Part shown: positions 46,731 to 53,100 of the stretch, one piece after another
Layout: each line of letters starts with the position of its first letter
Numbering within the stretch: position 1 is the stretch's first letter
Source of the DNA: Amphibalanus amphitrite
Taxonomy: Eukaryota; Arthropoda; Thecostraca; Balanomorpha; Balanidae
Assembly (NCBI RefSeq): GCF_019059575.1
Contig: NW_024881695.1
Coordinates: 372,001 to 436,000, forward strand
DNA: 64,000 bases
Direction: 5' to 3'
Notes under the pieces: generated by a model
Told to the model about the DNA's origin: nothing
Databases searched by the model: none
What the model saw: only the letters and a program-made list of their open reading frames with translations
Program-made: the position numbers and the translations under genes

Positions 46731-48937
46731 CTAACTGAATAATTTTCAATAAGGTTTCTTAAATAACCACCATCAAACATTTGTGATTTTTTCATTAGCT
46801 CTGCACCGGTGGCAGTCGCGGGGTGCAGGTAGGCCAGGACATTGGCCCCATTCTTTACCAGAGAAGTCTGTAATGGGTGAAAAAAACGAATATTAGCATT
46901 ATTATTATCATAAGGCATACCAATCTGGAAAATGATTAAATTAAAGTTGAATAAAGTGATAGATTCCTGCCACAAGCTAGCTTAAGTCCCAAACAATATA
47001 GCTATTCTGACTTGGATAGACGATACCGGCGCACTTCTGCCAACGACGGGCAAACATTATGCGATACTATACATCTTCTAGCTCAACAACATAACTTTTG
47101 TTTACAAATGGACAACCTTTTTGTTGAGCACACAGCAAATGATACAAGATGCCTCACCTTCAATCAAGCCAAAGAGCAGTTGGGCAGACACACACAGTAA
47201 TGGCGACGCAACACAAAATGGACGCCGGCTCCCGGAAGCGGGGGGGGGGGGGGGGACTCCTTCTGAAAGCAGCCACAGACTCCTAGGTTGTAACATGCGA
47301 CGAGGATAGCTATGAGGCACATCCTCATAGCCATCCAAAGCCGCTGACCACGCAAGCTTGCCAGCACGTTTACCAGCTGCAGGCGTTCGTGACAACAAGC
47401 GGGGTTGCACGCAAGGTTATCCGTTTAGTAGGTGCCAGCCGGGGCCTCGTCAGCTGAGCTAATAGCGAAATGACCTAATTGAGGGACACGCTAAAAACTG
47501 GCCGAGAACAAGCCAACGGCGGGTAACACTGTGAGGCTGTGCGTAGTTCATTAACACTGCGCAAAATTAGGTTCCTGAACATGTTCTCGCTCGTAGGCAT
47601 TTGTTCCACAAGCGGCATTGTTAACGTGCATGGCTCTGACTACTAATGTCCATATATGTTGTAACGAGGAGCAAGGGAGGCACTCGTAAAAAATGCCTTA
47701 TTTCAAAATTAGCTAGTGAATATTTTTTTACAGTGTACATCAACAACCAAGTAACATGAGTATTGAGTATGTACATAGAGCACACAGAAGATGGAAGGCG
47801 ATATGATAGTTGCTATTTAACCTGTACCACAATGCATATTGCACATTTGACGTCAGAACAAGTCCCTGGCTGACAGCAAGTAGCCAATACATCTTCCATC
47901 TCGCCAACCATGTCCGTTTTCACACTACGGAAGCCTTCCCACGTGTGCAATTACTTTCCGACGCGCGCGAGATCCTCCAAATCCCATAATGCCATCAACG
48001 GCCACACCGGTCTGGCTTCAACAGATGAGGCCAGCCAGAACCGGCACCTGAATATATGAGGTGCGAACCAAGCCGGCAGGTCTGCCCGGGAGCTGGCGCA
48101 AATCCTACCCACCGACCGGCGTCCTGCAGAGGGTTTGGACACCGCTCGAACCTAGCCGGCGCGGCTGCAGACCGCAGCCCCCCCCCCCTACAGCAGCTGC
48201 GGCAGCCCCCCCCCCGTCCCAGAGCTGTCGCAGCTGTTCACTGGAGCGGCAGGGCGTTAATTGGCAGCGCCGGCGCCGTCTCTGATGGCACTAATTCTCC
48301 GGTCGGCAAACGCCCGGCACGGCTCATAGCCGAATTACGCTCCGACCCAACACCCGGCTGCGTGTAATTTAAATACGGCCCCCGGGGATCCTGAGCGGGC
48401 GCAGTTTCCGCCCTCGGAGCCGCGCAGAATTCTGATCAGACCGGCCGGTAATGTCAGTCGGAGACCCGGATGGGGTCAACGAGCCAGCTAGGGGTCACAT
48501 CCGCTCAGTCAGGCGGAGACCCAGCCGGACTTACAGACTTGGCGTCCAGGGAAATTAAGAACATGTGCCCACTGAGCTGAGCTTATTGGCTGAACGTAAA
48601 TGGATCAATCTACGACTAATGACAGAGAACTGAAGAGAATTTCACTGGAATATATCAGCTTACTCACAATAAATTCAACATGGCATGTTCGCCCAAATTA
48701 CCCACACTTTCCCATCCCCCCCCTCTCTCTCTCTCTCTCTCTCAATCCTCTCTCCTCTCTCCCCACCCACCTCGAAGGGCACATCGCCGTGGTGTTTGTT
48801 GACGATGCGGAACCCGCAGACGGCAGCGCCCACAGCTCGGATGGGCGGCGATACGTCCACCAGGCGCTGGTCCTCCCGCACCAGGCCGTGGTAGCCGTCC
48901 GAGGGTGACACCAGGTCCAGCCGTGGCCGGGACGACC
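5786..48937 (-). CDS. CLSTN: Calsyntenin, gene span in this window (15 exons, 5' end missing)
   Basis: Fifteen exons (listed separately) join in phase with consensus GT/AG sites to give about 2771 nt, roughly 923 residues; vertebrate calsyntenins are near 950-980. Domain order is cadherin repeat 1, cadherin repeat 2, laminin-G/LNS domain, membrane-proximal ectodomain, transmembrane helix, acidic cytoplasmic tail. Signature segments include YDCG, IGKGCDR, MNRHHYALF, a CWQGG join, NSREFPTAGRR and WDDSALNITVNPME. Calsyntenins are type I neuronal membrane proteins that bind kinesin light chain and act in synapse organisation and vesicle transport. The signal-peptide exon is not visible and probably lies beyond 64 kb. 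The exon chain was built by reading splice sites and family similarity, not from transcripts. Confidence 0.93.
5939..7090 (-). other. Calsyntenin intron (penultimate to terminal exon)
   Basis: It contains GC-rich sequence near the terminal exon, an AT-rich centre around 6600-6800, and a CT-rich stretch (6890-7090). The CT-rich stretch includes two extra copies of the upstream exon's end. No other gene is seen. Confidence 0.7.
6958..7120 (-). repeat. Three tandem copies of an exon end plus donor
   Basis: The sequence ctcctccatgg..ttgac.gtgatgttgagc starts at 6958, 7029 and 7091. The 7091 copy is the real end of the transmembrane exon (NITVNPMEE). Steps are 71 and 62 bp and the spacers are CT-rich. 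The middle copy keeps a GT donor (gtgagag); the outer copy has GC (gcgagag). Confidence 0.85.
7091..7263 (-). CDS. CLSTN: Calsyntenin exon: transmembrane helix and first W-acidic motif
   Basis: The acceptor is ccgcgcag|GC (phase 1), preceded by a C run at 7279-7290. The donor is GAGGAG|gtgaga (phase 0). It encodes HAVTIIIVVCIGFLVSMIVL, then GVIRIRAAHRR and EMAWDDSALNITVNPMEE. The membrane helix, the RIRAAHRR stop-transfer and the WDDSAL-ITVNPME kinesin-light-chain-binding motif are diagnostic. Two partial copies of this exon's end lie just downstream. Confidence 0.97.
7264..8517 (-). other. Calsyntenin intron carrying a TTAA-flanked MITE
   Basis: The intron is mostly occupied by the repeat element at 7547-8429. 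The remainder, 7291-7540, is AT-rich with no recognised feature. Confidence 0.7.
7547..8429 (+). mobile_element. piggyBac-like MITE, family 1, copy A
   Basis: The ends are inverted (CCCTCGCCCGTAT at left, ATACAGGCGAGGG at right) and flanked by TTAA on both sides (7543-7546, 8430-8433). TTAA duplication plus CCC termini is the piggyBac hallmark. There is no open frame of transposase size. Both subterminal regions carry G/C homopolymer hairpins, and the interior is rich in GGTCA/TGACC motifs. A second copy lies inverted at 26858-27732. Confidence 0.8.
8518..8863 (-). CDS. CLSTN: Calsyntenin exon: juxtamembrane ectodomain with Ala/Pro linker
   Basis: The acceptor is tcccggcag|GCG (phase 0) and the donor is GGAGCCA|gtgagt (phase 1). 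It encodes ALRFVQYTNRKPAYYLNRAF, KLLCS and RFISNEYVQTLTVIHP. A low-complexity linker with a run of about eight alanines, rich in Pro and Glu, follows. The 'RKPAYYLNR-FKL-CS' and 'R-SNE' blocks are calsyntenin signatures. The Ala-rich linker comes from a (GGC)n tract and may be species-specific. Confidence 0.95.
8864..11296 (-). other. Calsyntenin intron with a family-2 MITE
   Basis: The central 1.2 kb is the element at 9716-10908. Elsewhere there are poly(C) runs (near 9292), AT-rich DNA, and CT-rich sequence at 11070-11280 next to the donor of the exon at 11297. Confidence 0.7.
9716..10908. mobile_element. piggyBac-like MITE, family 2
   Basis: Inverted ends CCCGCGCGGGGCTGG (left) and CCAGCCCCGCGCGGG (right) abut TTAA at 9712-9715 (one extra A) and 10909-10912. 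Inside are (GGTCA)n blocks at 9897-9920, 10061-10103 and 10222-10260, followed by a long AT-rich stretch. No transposase frame is present. The left end carries a second partial copy of the terminal repeat at about 9752. Confidence 0.7.
11297..11478 (-). CDS. CLSTN: Calsyntenin exon: LDKCAVTVYPPLNPEHE segment
   Basis: The acceptor follows a 16-base C run and reads gcctcag|CC (phase 1). The donor is CAAGAG|gtgggt (phase 0). It encodes VGHKLDKCAVTVYPPLNPEH, then EELTLNQRLLDSF, LNKDGLVVYGPG and SYQE. This matches the LD-C...P-L--E-E---L region of calsyntenins ahead of the membrane. Confidence 0.9.
11479..13330 (-). other. Calsyntenin intron
   Basis: It begins with the 16-base G run at 11486-11501 (polypyrimidine tract on the coding strand). 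A GC-rich block lies at 12470-12640. No repeat family or gene was recognised. Confidence 0.65.
13331..13521 (-). CDS. CLSTN: Calsyntenin exon: membrane-proximal ectodomain
   Basis: The acceptor is tccctcag|C (phase 2) and the donor is GAACG|gtaaat (phase 1). It encodes CTNGKMVKIPVVDSYVIVRQ, then LHIAVNGTDNFS and VSVFPDIRVL. The NGTD-F and V-FPDI segments match the calsyntenin region that follows the INSRQFPT block. NGT is a possible N-glycosylation site. Confidence 0.92.
13522..14701 (-). other. Calsyntenin intron
   Basis: The sequence is mixed and mostly AT-rich. I see no gene, repeat or motif beyond the splice sites. Confidence 0.6.
14702..14834 (-). CDS. CLSTN: Calsyntenin exon: NSREFPTAGRR segment
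   Basis: The acceptor is ttcaacag|AC (phase 1) and the donor is CTGGT|gtaagt (phase 2). It encodes MTEVTVEGSNRTHIQSLFRK, IAYVNSREFPTAGRRG and LKVITNLV. The 'YINSRQFPT-G-R' block is a calsyntenin hallmark. TGACC motifs fill the 45 bp upstream of the acceptor. Confidence 0.95.
14835..16492 (-). other. Calsyntenin intron with a 300-bp tandem triplication
   Basis: GGTCA motifs occupy 14845-14890 beside the acceptor at 14834, followed by the triplication at 14892-15800. The rest (15800-16490) is unremarkable. Confidence 0.65.
14892..15800. repeat. Three tandem copies of a 301-311 bp unit
   Basis: The unit starts cctacaaatgtattc and contains catcatatgatcgaact, a region of ccacc/cgcccg, and a (CA)n tract. 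Copies start near 14897, 15196 and 15507; steps measured on an internal marker are 301 and 311 bp. Copies 2 and 3 are nearly identical, and copy 1 differs at scattered sites and lacks about 10 bp. Short open frames of 81-96 codons recur because the unit recurs. I do not regard them as genes. Confidence 0.88.
16493..16666 (-). CDS. CLSTN: Calsyntenin exon: end of LNS and following domain
   Basis: The acceptor is gtcgtcag|GC (phase 1) and the donor is AACAACG|gtacgc (phase 1). It encodes SRMKHIFNGYMAGLSVLRG, then EVLSCLHSCSESLQ and a GMELLANN segment. This matches the 'F-G-LAGL...V--CL-AC-E-L' pattern after the CWQG join of calsyntenins. Confidence 0.93.
16667..18121 (-). other. Calsyntenin intron with a family-3 MITE and exon-end copies
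   Basis: Most of the intron is the element at 16787-17831. The part nearest the upstream exon (17970-18121) consists of 68-bp repeats of that exon's end. Confidence 0.7.
16787..17831. mobile_element. piggyBac-like MITE, family 3
   Basis: TTAA at 16783-16786 and 17832-17835 flanks inverted ends CCCGCGCCC.GCTGGGG and CCCCAGC.GGGCGCGGG. A G run follows the left end, and a G/C homopolymer hairpin (17761-17791) lies near the right end. GGTCA/TGACC motifs recur throughout. No transposase frame is present. Confidence 0.75.
17970..18162 (-). repeat. 68-bp tandem repeat of an exon end plus splice donor
   Basis: The junction ctcaccctgcc (donor gtgag and exon end) occurs at equivalent positions 17986, 18054 and 18122, two exact 68-bp steps. 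The 18122 copy is the true end of the LNS exon (LAVGGCWQG). The extra copies keep the donor and about 40 bp of exon sequence but have no acceptor. 68 is not a multiple of 3, so they do not extend the frame. Confidence 0.92.
18122..18299 (-). CDS. CLSTN: Calsyntenin exon: LNS domain, C-terminal part
   Basis: The acceptor is ctccaacag|GTG TGT (phase 0) and the donor is GGCAGG|gtgagt (phase 1). It encodes VCDDEWHHYSLSMQYPDLTL, TVDGRPVSVEP and LAVGGCWQ. The exon's 3' end plus donor is repeated twice more downstream in 68-bp steps. A GGTCA-repeat tract lies directly upstream of the acceptor. Confidence 0.95.
18300..20144 (-). other. Calsyntenin intron
   Basis: It holds a (GGGGTCA)n tract at 18311-18345, a short inverted-repeat element at 18436-18667, and a perfect CRE (TGACGTCA, 19066-19073). 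Otherwise it is unannotated mixed sequence. Confidence 0.65.
18436..18667. mobile_element. 232-bp MITE with ~37-bp inverted ends
   Basis: GTACAGGTCTCGCG and, after a few mismatches, AGCGGTAGGTTTTGCAC at the left reappear in reverse complement at 18620-18667. There is no coding capacity. The target duplication is unclear, since the GTAC-rich flanks blur the boundary, so the superfamily is not assigned. Confidence 0.7.
20145..20272 (-). CDS. CLSTN: Calsyntenin exon: LNS domain, MNRHHYALF segment
   Basis: The acceptor is ctgtttcag|GG (phase 1) and the donor is CCGCAG|gtcagt (phase 0). It encodes MNRHHYALFIRNCHLIMLLR, then FSPAEWRWQIPQ. The MNRHHYAL and PAEW/F-W segments are near-diagnostic for calsyntenins. 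The exon is too short to stand out as a long open frame. Confidence 0.96.
20273..23758 (-). other. Calsyntenin intron
   Basis: It contains a GC-rich block at 21110-21430 and the 190-bp (GA)n tract at 22640-22865. Sequence between these is mixed; no gene was recognised. Confidence 0.65.
22640..22865. repeat. (GA)n/(GGGA)n purine microsatellite
   Basis: About 220 bp of almost pure purine on the + strand, with (GA) runs broken by GGG and GGAA. It reads as a CT tract in the calsyntenin pre-mRNA. The long frames through it are low-complexity artefacts. Confidence 0.95.
23759..23915 (-). CDS. CLSTN: Calsyntenin exon: LNS (laminin-G-like) domain
   Basis: The acceptor is ttccccag|TTT (phase 0) and the donor is GATCACA|gtaagt (phase 1). 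It encodes FDGTSTAVVVPPSV, then FTISVWLRHADHPG and EHVLCNADDH. The FTIS-W-RH strand and LC-x-DD turn are typical of the calsyntenin LNS domain. Confidence 0.95.
23916..24272 (-). other. Short calsyntenin intron
   Basis: 357 bp with consensus ends and a C run near 24238-24250. Nothing else is seen. Confidence 0.75.
24273..24571 (-). CDS. CLSTN: Calsyntenin exon: cadherin-LNS linker and start of LNS domain
   Basis: The acceptor is preceded by a 14-base C run and ends ccggcag|AT (phase 1). The donor is TTC CAG|gtgggc (phase 0). It encodes EHVEYAPNSGAVALFP, SHIGKGCDRDTFS, RRLCGA and DLLPSP, then GHESDEVFQ. These are among the best conserved calsyntenin segments. Confidence 0.96.
24572..28466 (-). 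other. Calsyntenin intron with inverted copy of the family-1 MITE
   Basis: Features are a G run at 25377-25394, a GC-rich block at 25600-25900, a G run near 26812-26830 and the MITE at 26858-27732. No gene was recognised in the rest. Confidence 0.65.
26858..27732 (-). mobile_element. piggyBac-like MITE, family 1, copy B (inverted)
   Basis: This is the reverse complement of 7547-8429 over its full length, with scattered differences and small indels. It is flanked by TTAA at 26854-26857 and TTAG at 27733-27736 (one decayed target base). The homopolymer hairpins are shorter than in copy A. It is non-coding. Confidence 0.85.
28467..28613 (-). CDS. CLSTN: Calsyntenin exon: cadherin repeat 2 end
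   Basis: The acceptor is gtttacag|GC (phase 1) and the donor is TGG AAA G|gtgaga (phase 1). It encodes TIRNTEPLSYEKSHNH, then IVAYDCGMKMSDKVTVTIKV and VCHLGWK. The AYDCG and C-x-x-GW features mark the end of cadherin repeat 2 and the link to the LNS region in calsyntenins. Confidence 0.95.
28614..32582 (-). other. Calsyntenin intron
   Basis: It holds a 13-bp-stem hairpin at 29128-29155 and a CpG-rich block at about 30690-31090 rich in ccggccg. The rest is mixed or AT-rich without recognised features. Confidence 0.6.
29128..29155. repeat. Perfect short hairpin, 13-bp stem
   Basis: GCAGACCACCTCT, a 2-nt TT loop, then AGAGGTGGTCTGC. Partial echoes (cagaggtgg at 29165, gaccacctttc at 29238) suggest remnants of an inverted-repeat element. 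Confidence 0.8.
32583..32791 (-). CDS. CLSTN: Calsyntenin exon: inter-cadherin linker and repeat 2 start
   Basis: The acceptor is atccggcag|T (phase 2) and the donor is AGCCAGG|gtgagt (phase 1). It encodes VTVHIEVEDVNEFAPRF, whose DVNEFAP is the calcium-binding linker motif between cadherin repeats. This is followed by YILDVDEGRLYDEIVQV and AEDDDCSP, matching the second calsyntenin cadherin domain. Confidence 0.95.
33763..33929. repeat. Minisatellite, three ~56-bp units
   Basis: The unit runs ccaactcggcacaactatcc, then acccctg.ccccatg, tagctgacaatgg and tcaccatc. Three copies differ by one or two bases and a 2-bp indel (gtgtag versus gtag). Confidence 0.9.
33982..34365. mobile_element. hAT-type MITE with perfect 8-bp target duplication
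   Basis: The 384-bp element has inverted ends TAGAGGTGGCAAAA and TTTTGCCACCTCTA. It is flanked by identical ATTTAGAT at 33974-33981 and 34366-34373. An 8-bp duplication and a TAGAGGTGGCAAA-type end fit hAT elements. The interior carries repeated ggacc.g motifs and subterminal inversions (ggacccgtatgggtcc). It has no coding capacity. Confidence 0.9.
36706..36760. repeat. Perfect inverted repeat, 20-bp arms
   Basis: catagataacatgaatctat (36706-36725) is repeated in reverse complement at 36741-36760 around a 15-nt loop that itself echoes the arm (acatgaatcg). It could be a MITE core or cruciform site. No flanking duplication was found. Confidence 0.9.
39830..41740. mobile_element. 1.9-kb element with inverted ends CCCAGCCAGCAATT
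   Basis: CCCAGCCAGCAATT (39830-39843) and AATTGCTGGCTGGG (41727-41740) are perfect inverted termini. Both subterminal zones are rich in gggct/agccc motifs (cgggctaaagtcgg at left, cagcccaag at right). No transposase frame was recognised and the target duplication is unclear. It is probably a non-autonomous DNA transposon. Confidence 0.7.
41801..43495. mobile_element. 1.7-kb foldback element with long inverted ends
   Basis: GGGGCATTCCACGATAGATC at 41801 and its exact reverse complement ending at 43495 are flanked by AACT (41797-41800, 43496-43499). Similarity between the arms continues imperfectly for roughly 450 bp (for example the gaaggtgttctttctataa / ttatagaaagaacacctttc pair). The centre (42540-43025) is GC-richer. 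It resembles the homopolymer/gaggcgaaacgg segment of the family-1 MITEs, suggesting nesting or a shared ancestry. Confidence 0.82.
45531..45664 (-). CDS. CLSTN: Calsyntenin exon: cadherin repeat 1, second part
   Basis: The acceptor is tgacctcag|GTG GTG (phase 0) and the donor is GACAA|gtgagt (phase 2). It encodes VVSTDASTGEAVIQARRPLS followed by CEKRKSYRFEIAAVGCD, the typical cadherin strand pattern with the cysteine pair of calsyntenins. The acceptor sits directly against a tract of GGTCA repeats (TGACC on this strand). Confidence 0.92.
45666..45772. repeat. (GGTCA)n tract abutting a splice acceptor
   Basis: About a dozen GGTCA pentamers, many as AGGTC direct repeats, run from the acceptor of the exon at 45664 into the intron. 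On the gene strand they read TGACC. Confidence 0.9.
46501..46560. repeat. Near-perfect 60-bp palindrome
   Basis: It runs from gtcggggcactgg to ccagtgcccccgac, with an interior of tandem gtcgacggaattcc units. The SalI- and EcoRI-like hexamers come from the palindromic unit. One base breaks the outer symmetry. Confidence 0.88.
46671..46732. repeat. (AAC)n microsatellite
   Basis: About 20 uninterrupted AAC units inside the 46146-47735 element. The poly-Thr and poly-Val frames over it are artefacts. Confidence 0.95.
48771..48937 (-). CDS. CLSTN: Calsyntenin exon: cadherin repeat 1, first part
   Basis: The acceptor is cttccacag|GG (phase 1) and the donor is TTC GAG|gtgggt (phase 0). It encodes SDGYHGLVREDQRLVDVSPP and, after a short gap, CGFRIVNKHHGDVPFE. 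These match the 'YHG-V-EN...PP...ICGF-I...VPF' pattern at the start of calsyntenin cadherin repeat 1. The phase-1 start requires an upstream exon with the signal peptide, which is absent from the window. A (CT)n tract at 48723-48744 lies 25 bp past the donor. Confidence 0.9.
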
Positions 48938-50166
48938 CTGTGGAAGATGAGGGAGAAGGGGAGTTAGAGGGGTGTGTCGGGCGAAGTGGGTGGTAAAGTG
49001 AGAGTAAACCTTCCATTTCTTGCAGTACACGTGAGATCGGGATCGCTGAAACCTTTGTGGACGCCATTTACACCCATAGAAGCGTTTATATCATTTAGTC
49101 ATAGTTTCCACGTGACGAAATCAATCAGCTCTCAAGACGTGCATCACACTTAAATTACAAAGGAAAAGTTACTCGAATAGCACCATGTCTACCTATTCTT
49201 CCATCAACCTTACATCTCTAACAACACACAACCCTTTCAAAATGACATCGCCCGTGTCGCAGCAGTCCAAGTCTGTCCAACATCCAGCAGCGACGACCCG
49301 CGGCCTATCTCCGTCTGAAGCGGCGCAGCTCAATCCATCACGGAGCAATCACTGTCGCCGTGGACAGGAGGCCAGCCGACGAAAAACGCGCCGAGATCGC
49401 AGCAGCGGCGCCACGGTCGTCGCCGCTGCGCCACAGACGCCGCCCGCGCCCGTCAACAGGTGGCGATGTGGCGGAGCGCCGGCGAGACACCATTGTGGCG
49501 AGAAGAAAGGCGCCGGGGAAGAATGATAGTGTGGCGGAGGCGAGTGAGAAAGATTACCTGCAGAGCACGGTGTTTGGGGTGTTGGAAAACAAGCTATTTG
49601 GCTAAAAAGACGACGATGTTTAGAGCAGAAGCGAGACTTCGTACAAGCCGATGCCTTCTAGTTTGAATAGTTTGAAATAAAGCATATAAGTATGCTGTGT
49701 GTAAATGTAATTACCAGCATTCCGTCCATATGAAGCGTAAATGCATCCACAAGGTCACGCCGCCTTGGATCGCCCAAAGGTCTGCCGCAGTGACCCCGCC
49801 GCAGTGACCCCGCCCCCGCCTCAGTGACCCGCCCGCGCCGCCGCTGGGACAGATCGTGTGTACCGACGGGCGCCGGTCTGCAATCATGGGCCCAGTTTCA
49901 CCAAGCTCTGTTTGGGGTAGTTTCGGCGAAACTACCCCAAACCAGTTTCACCAAATGGGGTAGGTTCTGATTGGCCACTTCCAAACTACCCCATGGGGCA
50001 GTTCTTATTTTACCCCAAATTTGCCATGCAAACAGATGCTCACGGTCCGTGAGCATCTGAACAAGCCAATCAATCAGCTGTTTGCCGGCAATTCTACCCC
50101 AAATATCCGACCAAAATTACGGCTGACATTCGTGGGGTATGTCCATAAAGTTAGCGTCGTATTCGT
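48938..50166. other. Sequence upstream of the first visible calsyntenin exon (intron, proposed)
   Basis: A GC-rich block lies at 49320-49520 and another at 49780-49870 (repeated cagtgacccc). A palindrome-rich segment lies at 49889-50110. No signal-peptide exon was found here on the minus strand. Confidence 0.5.
49889..50110. repeat. Palindrome-rich segment (MITE-like)
   Basis: Hairpins occur at 49911-49941 (TTTGGGGTAGTTTC... with its reverse complement) and 50033-50059 (CAGATGCTCACGG, 1-nt loop). Cagtttcacc is repeated at about 49892 and 49943, and tttggggta variants recur. This looks like a foldback relic; the ends were not defined. Confidence 0.6.
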
Positions 50167-53100
50167 ATTCGGATTCAAATTCGAGTAATGATTTCGCTCA
50201 AAATTGGCATACAGATAGCCCATGGCACGCTGAGTTCGAAAATGGTGACCTTTTTTTCCTAGGTCAAACCGTTTGACCTTGAGAGGTCAAAATACCGCGT
50301 ACCCTGCAGAATCTTTGTTTATGGTCCGATTTGAAAAAATTCGACCACCAGTGTGTTGGTCTCATCCAGAAGCAGTAGCACATTCGAAAAAATCCGAGGT
50401 CAAGGTCATAGGTCAAGGTCAAGGTCACTTTAAAAATCGCCGTACCCTACAAAATCTTCATTTTTGGAGCTATCGGAAAATTTCGGCCACCACTGTGTTC
50501 GTCTCATCGAGAAGCAGTAGCACATTCAAAGAAATCCGAGGTCAAGGTCATAGGTCAAGGTCAAGGTCACTTTAAACGTTAATTTTAGTCCCCGTACCCT
50601 GTAGAATCTTTGTTTATGGTCCGATTTAAAAATTTCGGCCACCACTGTGTTCGTCTCATCGAGAAGCAGTAGCACATTTGAAAAAATCCGAGGTCAAGGT
50701 CATAGGTCAAGGTCAAGGTCACTTTAAACGTTAATTTTAGTCCCCGTACCCTGTAGAATCTTTGTTTATGGTCCGACTTGAAAATTTCGGCCACCACTGT
50801 GTTCGTCTCATCGAGAAGCAGTAGCACCTTTGAAAAAATCCGAGGTCAAGGTCATAGGTCAAGGTCAAGGTCACTTTAAACGTTAATTTTAGTCCCCGTA
50901 CCCTGTAGAATCTTTGTTTATAGTCCGATTTAAAAATTTCGGCCACCACTGTGTTCATCTCATCGAGAAGCAGTAGCACATTCGAAAAAATCCGAGGTCA
51001 AGGTCATAGGTCAAGGTCAAGGTCACTTTAAACGTTAATTTTAGTCCCCGTACCCTGTAGAATCTTTGTTTATCGTCCGATCTGAAAATTTCGGCCACCA
51101 CTGTGTTCGTCTCATCGAGAAGCAGTAGCACATTTGAAAAAATCCGACGTCAAGGTCATAGGTCAAGGTCAAGGTCACTTTAAACGTTAATTTTAGTCCC
51201 CGTACCCTGTAGAATCTTTGTTTATGGTCCGATTTGAAAATTTCGGCCACCACTGTGTTCGTCTCATCGAGAAACAGTAGGACATTTGAAAAAATCCGAG
51301 GTCAAGGTCATAGGTCAAGGTCAAGGTCACTTTAAACGTTAATTTTAGTCCCCGTACCCTGTAGAATCTTTGTTTATCGTCCGATCTGAAAATTTCGGCC
51401 ACCACTGTGTTCGTCTCGACGAGAAGCAGTAGCACATTCGAAAAAATCCGAGGTGAAGGTCATAGGTCAAGGTCAAGGTCACTTTAAACGTTAATTTTAG
51501 TCCCCGTACCCTGTAGAATCTTTGTTTATGGTCCGATTTGAAAATTTCGGCCACCACTGTGTTCGTCTCATCGAGAAGCAGTAGCACATTTGAAAAAATC
51601 CGAGGTCAAGGTCATAGGTCAAGGTCAAGGTCACTTTAAACGTTAATTTTAGTCCCCGTACCCTGTAGAATCTTTTTTTATGGTCCGATTTAAAAATTTC
51701 GGCCACCACTGTGTTCGCCTCATCGAGAAGCAGTAGCACATTCGAAAAAATCCGAAGTCAAGGTCATAGGTCAAGGTCAAGGTCACTTTAAACGTTAATT
51801 TTAGTCCCCGTACCCTGTAGAATCTTTGTTTATCGTCCGATCTGAAAATTTCGGCCACCACTGTGTTCGTCTCATCGAGAAGCAGTAGCACATTTGAAAA
51901 AATCCGAGGTCAAAGTCATAGGTCAAGGTCAAGGTCACTTTAAACGTTAATTTTAGTCCCCGTACCCTGTAGAATCTTTGTTTATGGTCCGATTTAAACA
52001 TTTCGGCCACCACTGTGTTCGTCTCATCGAGAAGCAGTAGCACATTTGAAAAAATCCGAGGTCAAGGTCATAGGTCAAGGTCAAGGTCACTTTAAACGCT
52101 CATTTTAGTCCCCGTACCCTGTAGAATCTTTGTTTATCGTCCGATCTGAAAAATTCGGCCACCACTGTGTTCGTCTCATCGAGAAGCAGTAGCACATTTG
52201 AAAAAATCCGAGGTCAAGGTCATAGGTCAAGGTGAAGGTCACTTTAAACGTTAATTTTAGTCCCCGTACCCTGTAGAATCTTTGTTTATGGTCCGATTTA
52301 AAAATTTCGGCCACCACTGTGTTCGTCTCATCGAGAAGCAGTAGCACATTTGAAAAAATCCGAGGTCAAGGTCATAGGTCAAGGTCAAGGTCACTTTAAA
52401 CGTTAATTTTAGTCCCCGTACCCTGTAGAATCTTTGTTTATCGTCCGATCTGAAAATTTCGGCCACCACTGTGTTTGTCTCATCAAGAAGCAGTAGCACA
52501 TTTGAAAAACCCGAGGTCAAGGTCATAGGTCAAGGTCAAGGTCACTTTAAACGTTAATTTTAGTCCCCGTACCCTGTAGAATCTTTGTTTATGGTCCGAT
52601 TTAAAAATTTCGGCCACCATTGTGTTCGTCTCATCGAGAAGCAGTAGCACATTTGAAAAAATCCGAGGTCAAGGTCATAGGTCAAGGTCAAGGTCACTTT
52701 AAACGTTAATTTTAGTCCCCGTACCCTGTAGAATCTTTGTTTATCGTCCGATCTGAAAATTTCGGCCACCACTGTGTTAGTCTCATCGAGAAGCAGTAGC
52801 ACATTCGAAAAAATCCGAGGTCAAGGTCATAGGTCAAGGTCAAGGTCACTTTAAACGTTAATTTTAGTCCCCGTACCCTGTAGAATCTTTGTTTATGGTC
52901 CGATTTGAAAATTTCGGCCACCACTGTGTTCGTCTCATCGAGAAGCAGTAGCACATTTGAAAAAATCCGAGGTCAAGGTCATAGGTCAAGGTCAAGGTCA
53001 CTTTAAACGTTAATTTTAGTCCCCGTACCCTGTAGAATCTTTGTTTATCGTCCGATCTGAAAATTTCGGCCACCACTGTGTTAGTCTCATCGAGAAGCAG

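Larger units (their letters stand above)
46146..47735. mobile_element. 1.6-kb element with CACTGTAAAAA inverted ends
   Basis: CACTGTAAAAA (46146-46156) is matched by an inverted CACTGTAAAAAAA ending at 47735, with TA on both sides (46144-46145, 47736-47737). Inside are tactag/ctagta repeats, a 60-bp palindrome at 46501-46560, and (AAC)n at 46671-46732. No transposase was found. CACTG ends could fit several DNA-transposon superfamilies, so it is left unassigned. Confidence 0.6.
45665..48770 (-). other. Calsyntenin intron
   Basis: It holds GGTCA repeats at 45666-45772, the element at 46146-47735, and a GC-rich block at 48050-48460. The (CT)n tract is at 48723-48744. No gene was recognised. Confidence 0.65.

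Noticed and set aside
46550..46975. Poly-Thr and poly-Val/Cys frames
   Set aside because: Artefacts of the (AAC)n microsatellite at 46671-46732.
49700..49890. Possible calsyntenin signal-peptide exon on the minus strand
   Set aside because: An ATG with a GC-rich frame is present, but the translation is not hydrophobic at its start and has no suitable phase-1 donor that I could support.
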